A stretch of 6,406 nt of DNA from Chloroflexota bacterium (GTDB lineage Bacteria > Chloroflexota > Anaerolineae > Anaerolineales > Anaerolineaceae): positions 1-6,406 of the forward strand of contig DSBE01000291.1 of the NCBI GenBank assembly GCA_011053085.1, in the 5' to 3' direction. The position numbers and the translations under genes were made by a program. The notes below the pieces were generated by a model that worked only from the letters and a program-made list of their open reading frames with translations, searched no databases and was not told where the DNA came from. Position 1 is the first letter of the stretch. Each line of letters begins with the position of its first letter. Shown here piece by piece: positions 1 to 5,870 of this stretch.

Positions 1-1
1 C

Positions 2-805
2 ATTGGCAGCAATGCTGCTTGGGCCGTAGAGCGGGGCAAATTCCCTCTGTTGGTGAAGTTGTTAGATGCCAATCGAAGCCTTTCCGTGCAGGTACATCCC
101 AAAGACCCTTACGCCCTGGCCCACGAAGGCAATGAATTAGGAAAAACCGAAATGTGGGTGGTGCTTGACGCAAAACCCGGTGCCCAGATCATTCTCGGAG
201 TCAAGCATGGCACAACCCCCGACCAATTCAGAGCCGGCATCGAACAGGGACATCTCGAACCATATCTGCATTATCTTGACGTAAAAGCAGGTGACCATGT
301 GTGTGTACCGTCTGGTTCATTGCATGCCATCCTCGATGGAATCGTCATCGCTGAAATCCAACAAAACTCGGATACCACCTACCGTGTCTATGACTGGAAC
401 CGCGTAGACAGCCACGGCAATGCACGAGAATTGCACATCGACAAAGCCATGGATGTCATCAATTTTGAACAGGTAGAACCGTCCTTGCCGACTGCCCAAA
501 TCAAGCAGCACCAGCCTGGCATTCAATCAACAGTTTTGTGCGAAAATGAGTATTTTTGCACCGAGCGACTACAGGCAGCAGCAGGATCCAGAATTACAGG
601 CAGCTGTGATGGCAGTTCGTTAGAAATTTGGGGCGTTATTGAAGGCAGCATCAACATCAATAGCCTGGATTTGTCAGCAGTGTCATTCTGTCTGTTGCCG
701 GCAGCGCTTGGTGACTATGAATTGATTGCCAAAACCAATGCAACCTTACTGCGCTCCACTATTCCTGCCACAGTTGATGCCAACAGCAGTTGCTGCAAAG
801 ATTGA
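2..805 (+). CDS. manA: Mannose-6-phosphate isomerase, type I (5'-truncated by window edge)
   Basis: Zinc-dependent cytosolic enzyme interconverting mannose-6-phosphate and fructose-6-phosphate, linking mannose use and GDP-mannose synthesis to glycolysis. The reading frame is open from base 2, so the gene begins outside the window. A TTG at 50 is an internal Leu codon inside the conserved FPLLVKLLD segment, not a start. Of 267 visible residues, the metal ligands are recognisable: Gln30 and His32 in VQVHPKD, Glu50 in GKTEMW, and His108 in PSGSLHAI. The QQNSDTTYRVYDWNR segment (120-134) carries the conserved active-site Arg128. The C-terminal ~90 residues look like the second cupin-like beta domain and are poorly conserved, as is usual. 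Compared with the short Bacillus-type enzymes (about 315 aa), roughly 65 N-terminal residues are missing. The gene ends 2 bp from the convergent dehydrogenase gene. Family assignment is firm; the physiological role (mannose catabolism or polysaccharide precursor supply) is not visible here. Confidence 0.95.
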   Translation: MGSNAAWAVERGKFPLLVKLLDANRSLSVQVHPKDPYALAHEGNELGKTEMWVVLDAKPGAQIILGVKHGTTPDQFRAGIEQGHLEPYLHYLDVKAGDHVCVPSGSLHAILDGIVIAEIQQNSDTTYRVYDWNRVDSHGNARELHIDKAMDVINFEQVEPSLPTAQIKQHQPGIQSTVLCENEYFCTERLQAAAGSRITGSCDGSSLEIWGVIEGSININSLDLSAVSFCLLPAALGDYELIAKTNATLLRSTIPATVDANSSCCKD

Positions 806-807
806 GA

Positions 808-1773
808 TCAAACCACCTGATAAGGCAGCGGACGATCTTCCAGTCCAGCCAGAATATTTTCAGCGCACATCACTGCCATCCGCGAACGAGTTTCATAAGT
901 GGCAGAACCAACATGCGGTGTAATGATGACGCTGGACATTGACAACAAGGGACTGTCACTATTGATTGGTTCCGGATCCGTCACATCCAGCCCGGCGCCA
1001 GCGATCCAGCCTTTTTCAAGCGCTTCCACCAGATCATCATGCACGACCACTTTGCCGCGTGCGGTGTTGATCAGAATGGCAGTTTTCTTCATTTTCATCA
1101 AAGCTTCCCGATTGATCATATACATGGATGCTTCATTCAGCGGGCAATGCAGGGAGAGAAAATCAGATTCCTTAAGCACTGTATCCAAATCAACCTTGGA
1201 AGCATTAAATTCTCCAAAGGTTTCCTGTTCAGCACTTGGGCTGTAGAATAAGGTTCTCATATTGAAACCAGTACCCCTGCGCGCAACCGCTTTACCAATC
1301 CGGCCAAAACCGATGATGCCCAATGTCTTACCAGACAGGTCATAACCGCGCAGCAATTCAGGCCCCCAGGTCTTCCAGCGGCCCGCTTGCACATAAGCAT
1401 GCCCTTCAGCGATCCGCCTTGCCACAGAGAGCAATAAGGCAAATGCCAGGTCTGCCGTGGTTTCTGTCAAAACACCAGGCGTGTTGCCTACCCTGATATT
1501 CCTTCTCCGCGCAGCCGTCAGATCGATGTTGTCATAGCCCACCGCATAGTTGCTGATCACCTTTATGTTACTGCCAGCGGCATCCATTACACTATCATCA
1601 ATTCTATCTGACAGCAAACACAAAATGCCTGCTGCGCCCTCAGCCAGTACACACAACTCTGCATACGAAGGCGGCAATTCATCCTGCCACACACGCAATT
1701 CGCAACGATCTCGCAACATGGCCAAACCAGTCTCTGGTATGATTCGGGTAACAGCAACAATCGGTTTGCTCAT
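808..1773 (-). CDS. gyaR: 2-hydroxyacid dehydrogenase, glyoxylate/hydroxypyruvate reductase (GyaR) type
   Basis: Predicted cytosolic NAD(P)H-dependent reductase of glyoxylate to glycolate and/or hydroxypyruvate to D-glycerate. The 321-aa product has the usual family length. The Rossmann motif GFGRIG is at 155-160. The catalytic triad of D-2-hydroxyacid dehydrogenases is intact: Arg239 (INTARGKVV), Glu268 (DVTDPEP) and His287 (TPHVGSAT). Segments NYAVGYDNID (75-84) and GRWKTWGPELL (131-141) are typical of the GyaR branch rather than of SerA or lactate dehydrogenase, and there is no ACT domain. The start is the ATG at 1773, because AAAGGAG lies 6 nt upstream (1780-1786 on the complement). An in-frame ATG at 1803 would put this ribosome binding site inside the gene. 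After beta-strand 2 the sequence is YSPS (177-180), without the Asp typical of NAD-specific members, so cofactor preference is open. The gene is divergent from the methyltransferase and convergent with manA. Exact substrate is inferred. Confidence 0.93.
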   Translation of the reverse strand: MSKPIVAVTRIIPETGLAMLRDRCELRVWQDELPPSYAELCVLAEGAAGILCLLSDRIDDSVMDAAGSNIKVISNYAVGYDNIDLTAARRRNIRVGNTPGVLTETTADLAFALLLSVARRIAEGHAYVQAGRWKTWGPELLRGYDLSGKTLGIIGFGRIGKAVARRGTGFNMRTLFYSPSAEQETFGEFNASKVDLDTVLKESDFLSLHCPLNEASMYMINREALMKMKKTAILINTARGKVVVHDDLVEALEKGWIAGAGLDVTDPEPINSDSPLLSMSSVIITPHVGSATYETRSRMAVMCAENILAGLEDRPLPYQVV

Positions 1774-1779
1774 ATTTTT

Positions 1780-1786
1780 CTCCTTT
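1780..1786 (-). promoter_or_regulatory. Ribosome binding site deciding the gyaR start
   Basis: On the minus strand this reads AAAGGAG, a strong Shine-Dalgarno sequence 6 nt before the ATG at 1773. It supports that start over the in-frame ATG at 1803, which would add ten residues unlike the family N-terminus. Confidence 0.85.
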
Positions 1787-1807
1787 GCACCGCCAAAGTT
1801 CAAACAA

Positions 1808-1836
1808 AGTATAAATCAAATCATCATGCAAGTTGA
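1808..1836 (-). promoter_or_regulatory. Candidate sigma70 promoter for gyaR
   Basis: On the minus strand TATACT (1808-1813) matches the -10 consensus in five of six positions. A weak -35, TCAACT (1831-1836), lies 17 bp upstream, inside the first codons of the divergent methyltransferase gene. The predicted transcription start near 1801 gives a leader of about 28 nt that includes the AAAGGAG ribosome binding site. The -35 is poor, so the call rests mainly on the -10 and on position. Confidence 0.35.
1810..1816 (+). promoter_or_regulatory. Candidate -10 element for the methyltransferase gene
   Basis: TATAAAT lies 9 nt before the ATG at 1826 and overlaps the -10 proposed for the opposite strand. 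Transcription would start at about 1822-1826, giving a leader of only 0-4 nt. The nearest -35-like sequence, TTGCAC (1785-1790), has a 19-bp spacer and is weak. No Shine-Dalgarno sequence precedes the ATG, consistent with a leaderless or nearly leaderless mRNA. Confidence 0.35.
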
Positions 1837-2275
1837 CCAACCCAATTATTTTGAGATTGGCATTTACCAGCCACTTCATACCGAAAATATCGGTACTTTG
1901 TGGCGCAGTGCTTTCCAATTGGGTGCTGCCGGTATCTTCACCATCGGCAAAGCTCACCCTCGGCAGCACAGCGACACCGAAGCCGTCTGGCGGCATATTC
2001 CTTACCGCCGTTACACAAGCTTTGACCAGTTCAAAGCCAGTCTTCCTTATGGCTGCCAGCTGGTCGGGGTGGAACTCACCGGAAATCCCTTGGGAGAATA
2101 TCATCATCCTGCACGATGTGTTTATCTCTTAGGGTCAGAAGCCAATGGCCTGCCGTCAGCCATTCTTGAGCAATGCCATGCCATAATCACAGTCGAATCA
2201 ATTCATAAAGTCAGTTACAACGTTTCGGTGGCTGGCAGCCTGGTGATGTATTCGCGCTGGCTTCAGTGTCACTGA
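1826..2275 (+). CDS. TrmH-family (SPOUT/SpoU) RNA 2'-O-methyltransferase, short form
   Basis: Predicted S-adenosylmethionine-dependent RNA ribose methyltransferase. The 149-aa product is just the SPOUT catalytic domain, with no N-terminal substrate-recognition domain. Motif 1 is NIGTLWR (21-27), with the conserved Asn and Arg. Motif 2 is LLGSEANGL (101-109), and motif 3 is SYNVSVAGS (130-138), where Tyr131 replaces the usual Leu or Met; motifs 2 and 3 form the trefoil-knot cofactor site. The size resembles TrmL (tRNA C34/U34 methylation), but motif 1 (ENIGTLWRSAFQLGA) is closer to TrmH/RlmB-like proteins, so the RNA target cannot be named. The frame is open back to 1550, but that stretch is antisense to gyaR and lacks family similarity. 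The ATG at 1826 gives the expected short N-terminus leading into strand 1 (FEIGIYQP). No ribosome binding site is visible. The gene appears monocistronic, upstream of the cellobiose unit but with no functional link that I can see. Confidence 0.88.
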   Translation: MQVDQPNYFEIGIYQPLHTENIGTLWRSAFQLGAAGIFTIGKAHPRQHSDTEAVWRHIPYRRYTSFDQFKASLPYGCQLVGVELTGNPLGEYHHPARCVYLLGSEANGLPSAILEQCHAIITVESIHKVSYNVSVAGSLVMYSRWLQCH

Positions 2276-2288
2276 CAACGATTTCATC

Positions 2289-2317
2289 TTGACAGCGTGA
2301 ACGGGTTGCGCTACTAT
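2289..2317 (+). promoter_or_regulatory. Sigma70-type promoter of the regulator-GH94 operon
   Basis: A perfect -35 TTGACA (2289-2294) is followed after 17 bp by TACTAT (2312-2317), four of six matches to the -10 consensus. An alternative -10, TATAGA (2315-2320), would need a 20-bp spacer. The predicted start near 2323-2325 falls inside the palindromic operator, leaving a leader of about 43-45 nt. This is the only good promoter seen before the regulator and both phosphorylase genes. Confidence 0.7.
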
Positions 2318-2321
2318 AGAA

Positions 2322-2337
2322 TTGGGAGCGCTCCCAA
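2322..2337 (+). promoter_or_regulatory. LacI-family (CelR-type) operator, perfect 16-bp palindrome
   Basis: TTGGGAGCGCTCCCAA is fully self-complementary with a central CG, the hallmark of LacI-family operators. Its inner 14 bp, TGGGAGCGCTCCCA, is the site known for CelR of Thermobifida fusca and related cellobiose-responsive repressors of actinobacteria. It begins 4 nt after the -10 and covers the predicted transcription start. A bound repressor would therefore block promoter clearance. Since it precedes the regulator gene itself, autoregulation of the whole operon is expected. I see no second copy in the window. Confidence 0.88.
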
Positions 2338-2357
2338 CCACCAATCATTTACAGAAA

Positions 2358-2361
2358 GAGG
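2358..2361 (+). promoter_or_regulatory. Ribosome binding site of the regulator; decides among TTG/ATG/ATG
   Basis: GAGG, within AAAGAGG (2355-2361), is followed by three consecutive in-frame possible starts: TTG at 2362, ATG at 2365 and ATG at 2368. Spacing is 0, 3 and 6 nt respectively. The ATG at 2368 has normal spacing and gives the usual short N-terminus MAHTLEDIAE; 2365 remains possible. Confidence 0.65.
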
Positions 2362-2367
2362 TTGATG

Positions 2368-3366
2368 ATGGCACACACGCTCGAAGATATTGCTGAGAAA
2401 AGCGGCTACTCTCGCTCTACGGTTTCTCGCGTGATCAATGGTGAACCCGGGGTCAGCAAAAAAGCCCGCCAGCAGATCACCAAAATTATCAAGGAGTTAA
2501 ATTTTCACCCCAACCAGGCTGCCCGCGCATTGGCTACTGGCAAGATCAATACCATCGGTTTGCTCATCCCTGAAACAGTAAATTTTATTTTCACAGATCC
2601 TTACTTCCAACTGCTGGCACAAGGCATATCAAAAGCCTGTGAAAACAACGATTATGCCTTGTTACTCTGGTTGACTGAACCAGAGATCGAACGATCATCC
2701 ATAAAAAAATACCTCAACCATGGCATTGTTGATGGCTTCATCACCGCCTCCATTAATTTTGATGAGCCTATGATCGACACCTTACTGCAAAGCAATTTGC
2801 CTTTTGTCATCATCGGACGCCATGCTTATGAATTCGACCTCAATTATGTGGATCTTGATAATTTAGCAGGGGCAGAGCTTGCTACACAGCATCTTGTCGA
2901 TCGCGGATACAAACGCATCGCCACCATCACCGGACCTCAGGATATGTTTGCCGGGGAGGAACGCCTGACGGGTTATTGTAATGTTCTTCATGCAAACGGA
3001 TTGGTCATAGAAGAAAACCTGATTATTGAGGGAGACTTTTTACAGGAAAGTGGTTACACCTGTGCCAAAAAGCTGCTTGCTTTCAAACCAGATGCCATCT
3101 TTGCTGCCAGCGACATGATGGCGATCGGTGCCATGAATGCAATTCGCGAAGCAGAATTGCACATTCCCGAAGACATCGCTGTAATCGGCTTTGATAACCT
3201 ACCCCTCACCGCACAGCAGAAACCACCCCTGACCACTATTCACCAACCTATTCACCAGATGGGGTATCTGGCGGTGGAAACTTTATTGAAAGTGATGGAC
3301 AATCCCGATGGTGAGGTTTTCCAAACCATCATACGCCCCAGCCTTGTTACTCGCCAATCTACGTGA
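2368..3366 (+). CDS. LacI-family transcriptional regulator, CelR-like
   Basis: Predicted sugar-responsive repressor of the operon it heads. The 332-aa protein has the standard LacI architecture. An N-terminal helix-turn-helix occupies about residues 4-24, with recognition helix SRSTVSRVIN at 15-24. A hinge helix NQAARALAT (49-57) includes Leu55, at the minor-groove-inserting position. From about 61 (NTIGLLIPE) to the end is a periplasmic-binding-protein-like effector and dimerisation domain. Typical effector-domain landmarks are DPYF (77-80), GEERLTGY (196-203), ASDMMAIGAM (247-256) and GFDNLPL (274-280). No membrane segment or signal peptide is seen; the protein is cytosolic. The CelR-type palindrome in its own promoter and the cellobiose phosphorylase 40 bp downstream suggest that cellobiose or a cellodextrin is the inducer. 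The effector cannot be read from sequence. Family and role in regulation are firm; the name CelR is by analogy through operator and context. Confidence 0.93.
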   Translation: MAHTLEDIAEKSGYSRSTVSRVINGEPGVSKKARQQITKIIKELNFHPNQAARALATGKINTIGLLIPETVNFIFTDPYFQLLAQGISKACENNDYALLLWLTEPEIERSSIKKYLNHGIVDGFITASINFDEPMIDTLLQSNLPFVIIGRHAYEFDLNYVDLDNLAGAELATQHLVDRGYKRIATITGPQDMFAGEERLTGYCNVLHANGLVIEENLIIEGDFLQESGYTCAKKLLAFKPDAIFAASDMMAIGAMNAIREAELHIPEDIAVIGFDNLPLTAQQKPPLTTIHQPIHQMGYLAVETLLKVMDNPDGEVFQTIIRPSLVTRQST

Positions 3367-3406
3367 GTAACGCTTCATACACAATTAATAATTCAGGAGA
3401 AAATAA
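3367..3406 (+). promoter_or_regulatory. Short intergenic leader with ribosome binding site of the first GH94 gene
   Basis: Forty bases between the regulator stop and the phosphorylase ATG. AGGAG (3395-3399) sits 7 nt before the start. The rest is AT-rich with no palindrome, no second operator and no terminator hairpin. This supports co-transcription with the regulator. Confidence 0.75.
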
Positions 3407-5860
3407 ATGAAATACGGTTATTTTGATGACGCCTCTCGCGAATATGTGATCACCGAACCTGCCACCCCGCAGCCGTGGATTAACTATTTGGGGAACAGCC
3501 AGTACCTTGGGCTGATATCAAACACTGCCGGTGGTTATTCCTTCTACACAGACGCGCGCTTGCGCCGCCTTACACGCTACCGTTACAATAATGTTCCGAT
3601 GGACAATGGCGGTCGTTATATCTATCTTCGAGACAATGATACTGGCGAATACTGGTCCCCAACCTGGCAGCCAACCCGCACCGCATTGGATCATTACCGC
3701 TGCCGGCATGGCCTTGGCTATAGCATCATCGAATCGTCACTCAAAGATATCAATGCCCAGCTAAGGTATTTCGTACCGCTGGATGAACCCCTTGAAATAT
3801 GGACAGTCGAGGTCAGCAACAACCGCAAGATAGAAGCAAATCTCTCCCTCTTTTCCTTCATCGAATTTTGCCTGTGGGATGCCGCCGACGATTCTTCCAA
3901 TTATCAGCGCAACTTGAATATTGGTGAAGTCGAAGTTGAGAACGGTGTCATCTACCACAAAACCGAATACCGCGAAAGGCGTGATCATTTTGCCTTCTTT
4001 GCCTGCTCTGAACCCATCGTCGGATTTGATACCCAGCGCAAAGAATTTACCGGCCTGTACAATGGGTTTCATGAACCCCAAGCCGTCATCAAGGGAGAAT
4101 CTCGTAACTCAATTGCACACGGCTGGTCGCCAATTGGATCCCATCATGTCAGGCTGAAACTTGTTCCGAATGAAACCAAACAAATCACATTCTTGCTTGG
4201 ATATCAGGAAAATGCCAAAGATGACAAATTCGATCCACCTGGTTCGCAAATCATCAACAAAAAACAAGCCACACAGCGCATCACAAAATACCTCAATAAT
4301 GAAAATGTAGACACTGCTTTTCAACAACTGGCTGTTTACTGGGACAAGTTGCTGATGTCATACCAGGTTGAAACTCCCTGTGAGCACACCAATCGTATGA
4401 TGAATATTTGGAATCCCTACCAGAATATGGTCACCTTTAACCTGTCCCGGTCAGCTTCCTACTATGAAACAGGCATCAGCCGCGGTATGGGTTTTCGCGA
4501 TTCTACCCAGGATTTATTAGGTTTTGTCCAGATCATCCCTGAACGCGCCAGAGAACGTATCCTCGACCTGGCAGCCACACAATTGGCCACCGGCGGCGCT
4601 TACCACCAATACCAGCCATTGACCAAGCGAGGCAATGACGTGGTGGGTTCCAACTTCAACGACGACCCGCACTGGCTGGTTTTGGCCGTAGCCGAATACT
4701 TGAAAGAAACCGGTGATCATAGCATACTCGATGAACAGGTTCCTTACGAAAACCAGCCAGGCAGCGAAACACCGTTGTACGAACATTTGCAGCGAGCGAT
4801 CCAATACACCCTTGACCGTCTTGGCCCGCATGGCTTGCCGCTCATCGGTAGAGCAGATTGGAACGATTGTTTGAACCTGAATTGCTTCTCTGACACTCCC
4901 GGCGAGTCCTTCCAAACCACAACCAATATGGATGGCAACACTGCCGAATCTGTTTTAATTGCAGGTCTCTTCATCATGTCAGCCAAAGAGATGCAGCAAA
5001 TTTCTGAACGCAAAGGTGACACGGACAGAGTGGCATATTATGAACACTGTGCTGAGTCCATGGAGACTGTATTATTGGAGTACGGTTGGGATGGGGAGTG
5101 GTTCTTGCGAGCTTATGACAATGCCGGTGAAAAAGTTGGTTCGCATGAATGCCAAGAAGGCAAAATCTTTATCGAACCGCAGGGTATCAATATCATGGCG
5201 GGTATTGGCATAAAAAATGGCTACGCCCAAAAAGCCCTGAAAGCGGTTCAAGAGCGCCTGGCAACCCCGCATGGACTGCTATTACATCAACCTGCCTATT
5301 CACGCTACTATCTGGACAAAGGAGAGATTTCTTCCTATCCCCCGGGCTACAAAGAAAATGCCAGCGTTTTCTGCCATACCAATCCATGGATCATGATCGC
5401 AGAAGCGCTGCTTGGCAACGGTGACCAGGCGCATGATTATTACTTGCGCATCAATCCCTCCGCCCGAGAAGAAATCAGTGAGATCCATGGCGCAGAACCT
5501 TATGTCTATTGCCAGACCATTGCCGGACGCGATTCTGTTGATTTTGGTCTTGCAAAGAATTCCTGGCTGACCGGCACTGCCTCATGGAACTATGTCGCCA
5601 TCGCCAAATACATCCTGGGTATCCGTCCTGAGTGGGATGGCCTGCGGGTAGAACCGCGCATTCCATCGAACTGGCAGGGCTTTACAGCCACCCGTCAATA
5701 CCGCGGAAGCACCTATAACATCCAAGCAGAACGTATTGGCAGCGGTAATGACATCCAATTGCTGGTGAATGGCGAGGCAATTGATGGGACGATAATTCTC
5801 CAGCCCGCTACTCCTGCCACCGTCAATGTGCTTGTAAAAATCGGCGAAAGCCAGTCTTAA
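3407..5860 (+). CDS. cbp: Cellobiose phosphorylase, glycoside hydrolase family 94
   Basis: Inverting cytosolic enzyme (EC 2.4.1.20): cellobiose + phosphate gives alpha-D-glucose-1-phosphate + D-glucose. The 817-aa length fits the family (about 810-825), with no signal peptide. The sequence matches my memory of Clostridium thermocellum and Thermotoga cellobiose phosphorylases along its entire length. The N-terminal beta-sandwich has YFDDASREYVIT (5-16), SNTAGGYSFYTDARLRR (38-54), RCRHGLGY and LFSFIEFCLWDA. The (alpha/alpha)6 barrel has RGMGFRDSTQDLLGF, the acid motif GRADWNDCLNLNCF with Asp484 and Asp487 (the second is the probable general acid), YPPGYKENA, His657 (FCHTNPW) and Thr722-Gly723 (LTGTASWNY). 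The last two are expected phosphate-site residues. A C-terminal beta domain follows from about 740. ATG 3407 has AGGAG at 7 nt and matches family N-termini. I see no missing key residue or frameshift. It is second in an operon with the CelR-like regulator and is followed after 10 bp by a paralogue. Confidence 0.95.
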   Translation: MKYGYFDDASREYVITEPATPQPWINYLGNSQYLGLISNTAGGYSFYTDARLRRLTRYRYNNVPMDNGGRYIYLRDNDTGEYWSPTWQPTRTALDHYRCRHGLGYSIIESSLKDINAQLRYFVPLDEPLEIWTVEVSNNRKIEANLSLFSFIEFCLWDAADDSSNYQRNLNIGEVEVENGVIYHKTEYRERRDHFAFFACSEPIVGFDTQRKEFTGLYNGFHEPQAVIKGESRNSIAHGWSPIGSHHVRLKLVPNETKQITFLLGYQENAKDDKFDPPGSQIINKKQATQRITKYLNNENVDTAFQQLAVYWDKLLMSYQVETPCEHTNRMMNIWNPYQNMVTFNLSRSASYYETGISRGMGFRDSTQDLLGFVQIIPERARERILDLAATQLATGGAYHQYQPLTKRGNDVVGSNFNDDPHWLVLAVAEYLKETGDHSILDEQVPYENQPGSETPLYEHLQRAIQYTLDRLGPHGLPLIGRADWNDCLNLNCFSDTPGESFQTTTNMDGNTAESVLIAGLFIMSAKEMQQISERKGDTDRVAYYEHCAESMETVLLEYGWDGEWFLRAYDNAGEKVGSHECQEGKIFIEPQGINIMAGIGIKNGYAQKALKAVQERLATPHGLLLHQPAYSRYYLDKGEISSYPPGYKENASVFCHTNPWIMIAEALLGNGDQAHDYYLRINPSAREEISEIHGAEPYVYCQTIAGRDSVDFGLAKNSWLTGTASWNYVAIAKYILGIRPEWDGLRVEPRIPSNWQGFTATRQYRGSTYNIQAERIGSGNDIQLLVNGEAIDGTIILQPATPATVNVLVKIGESQS
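3411..3429 (+). repeat. 19-bp direct repeat, copy 1 (5' end of first GH94 gene)
   Basis: AATACGGTTATTTTGATGA recurs exactly at 5875-5893, at the same offset from each start codon. It encodes the shared YGYFDD N-terminus of the two GH94 paralogues and is a remnant of gene duplication or shared constraint, not a mobile repeat. Confidence 0.8.
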
Positions 5861-5866
5861 GGGAGG
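5861..5866 (+). promoter_or_regulatory. Ribosome binding site of the second GH94 gene
   Basis: GGGAGG starts directly after the TAA of the first phosphorylase and ends 4 nt before the ATG at 5871. The 10-bp gap and strong site indicate one mRNA and possibly translational coupling. Confidence 0.85.
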
Positions 5867-5870
5867 CAGT

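Noticed and set aside
784..795. CAGCAGTTGCTG inverted repeat at the end of manA as a terminator
   Set aside because: A four-base-pair stem inside coding sequence with no T tract; too weak to terminate.
1774..1803. Upstream ATG start for gyaR at 1803
   Set aside because: It would bury the strong AAAGGAG ribosome binding site inside the gene and add ten residues with no family match.
1550..1825. N-terminal extension of the methyltransferase frame
   Set aside because: The frame is open, but this stretch lies antisense over the gyaR 5' part and shows no SPOUT similarity; the ATG at 1826 gives the family-like N-terminus.
2263..2275. TCAGTGTCACTGA inverted repeat at the methyltransferase stop as a terminator
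   Set aside because: Only a five-pair stem with a 3-nt loop, not GC-rich and with no T run after it.
3384..3393. AT-rich ATTAATAATT as an internal -10 before the first GH94 gene
   Set aside because: No acceptable -35 at 15-19 bp upstream; more likely just an AT-rich ribosome-binding leader.
3718..4915. Several open frames of 60-132 codons antisense to the first GH94 gene (for example 3761-4081 and 4517-4915)
   Set aside because: They mirror a well-supported conserved gene and show no recognisable domain; they are shadows of its codon pattern.
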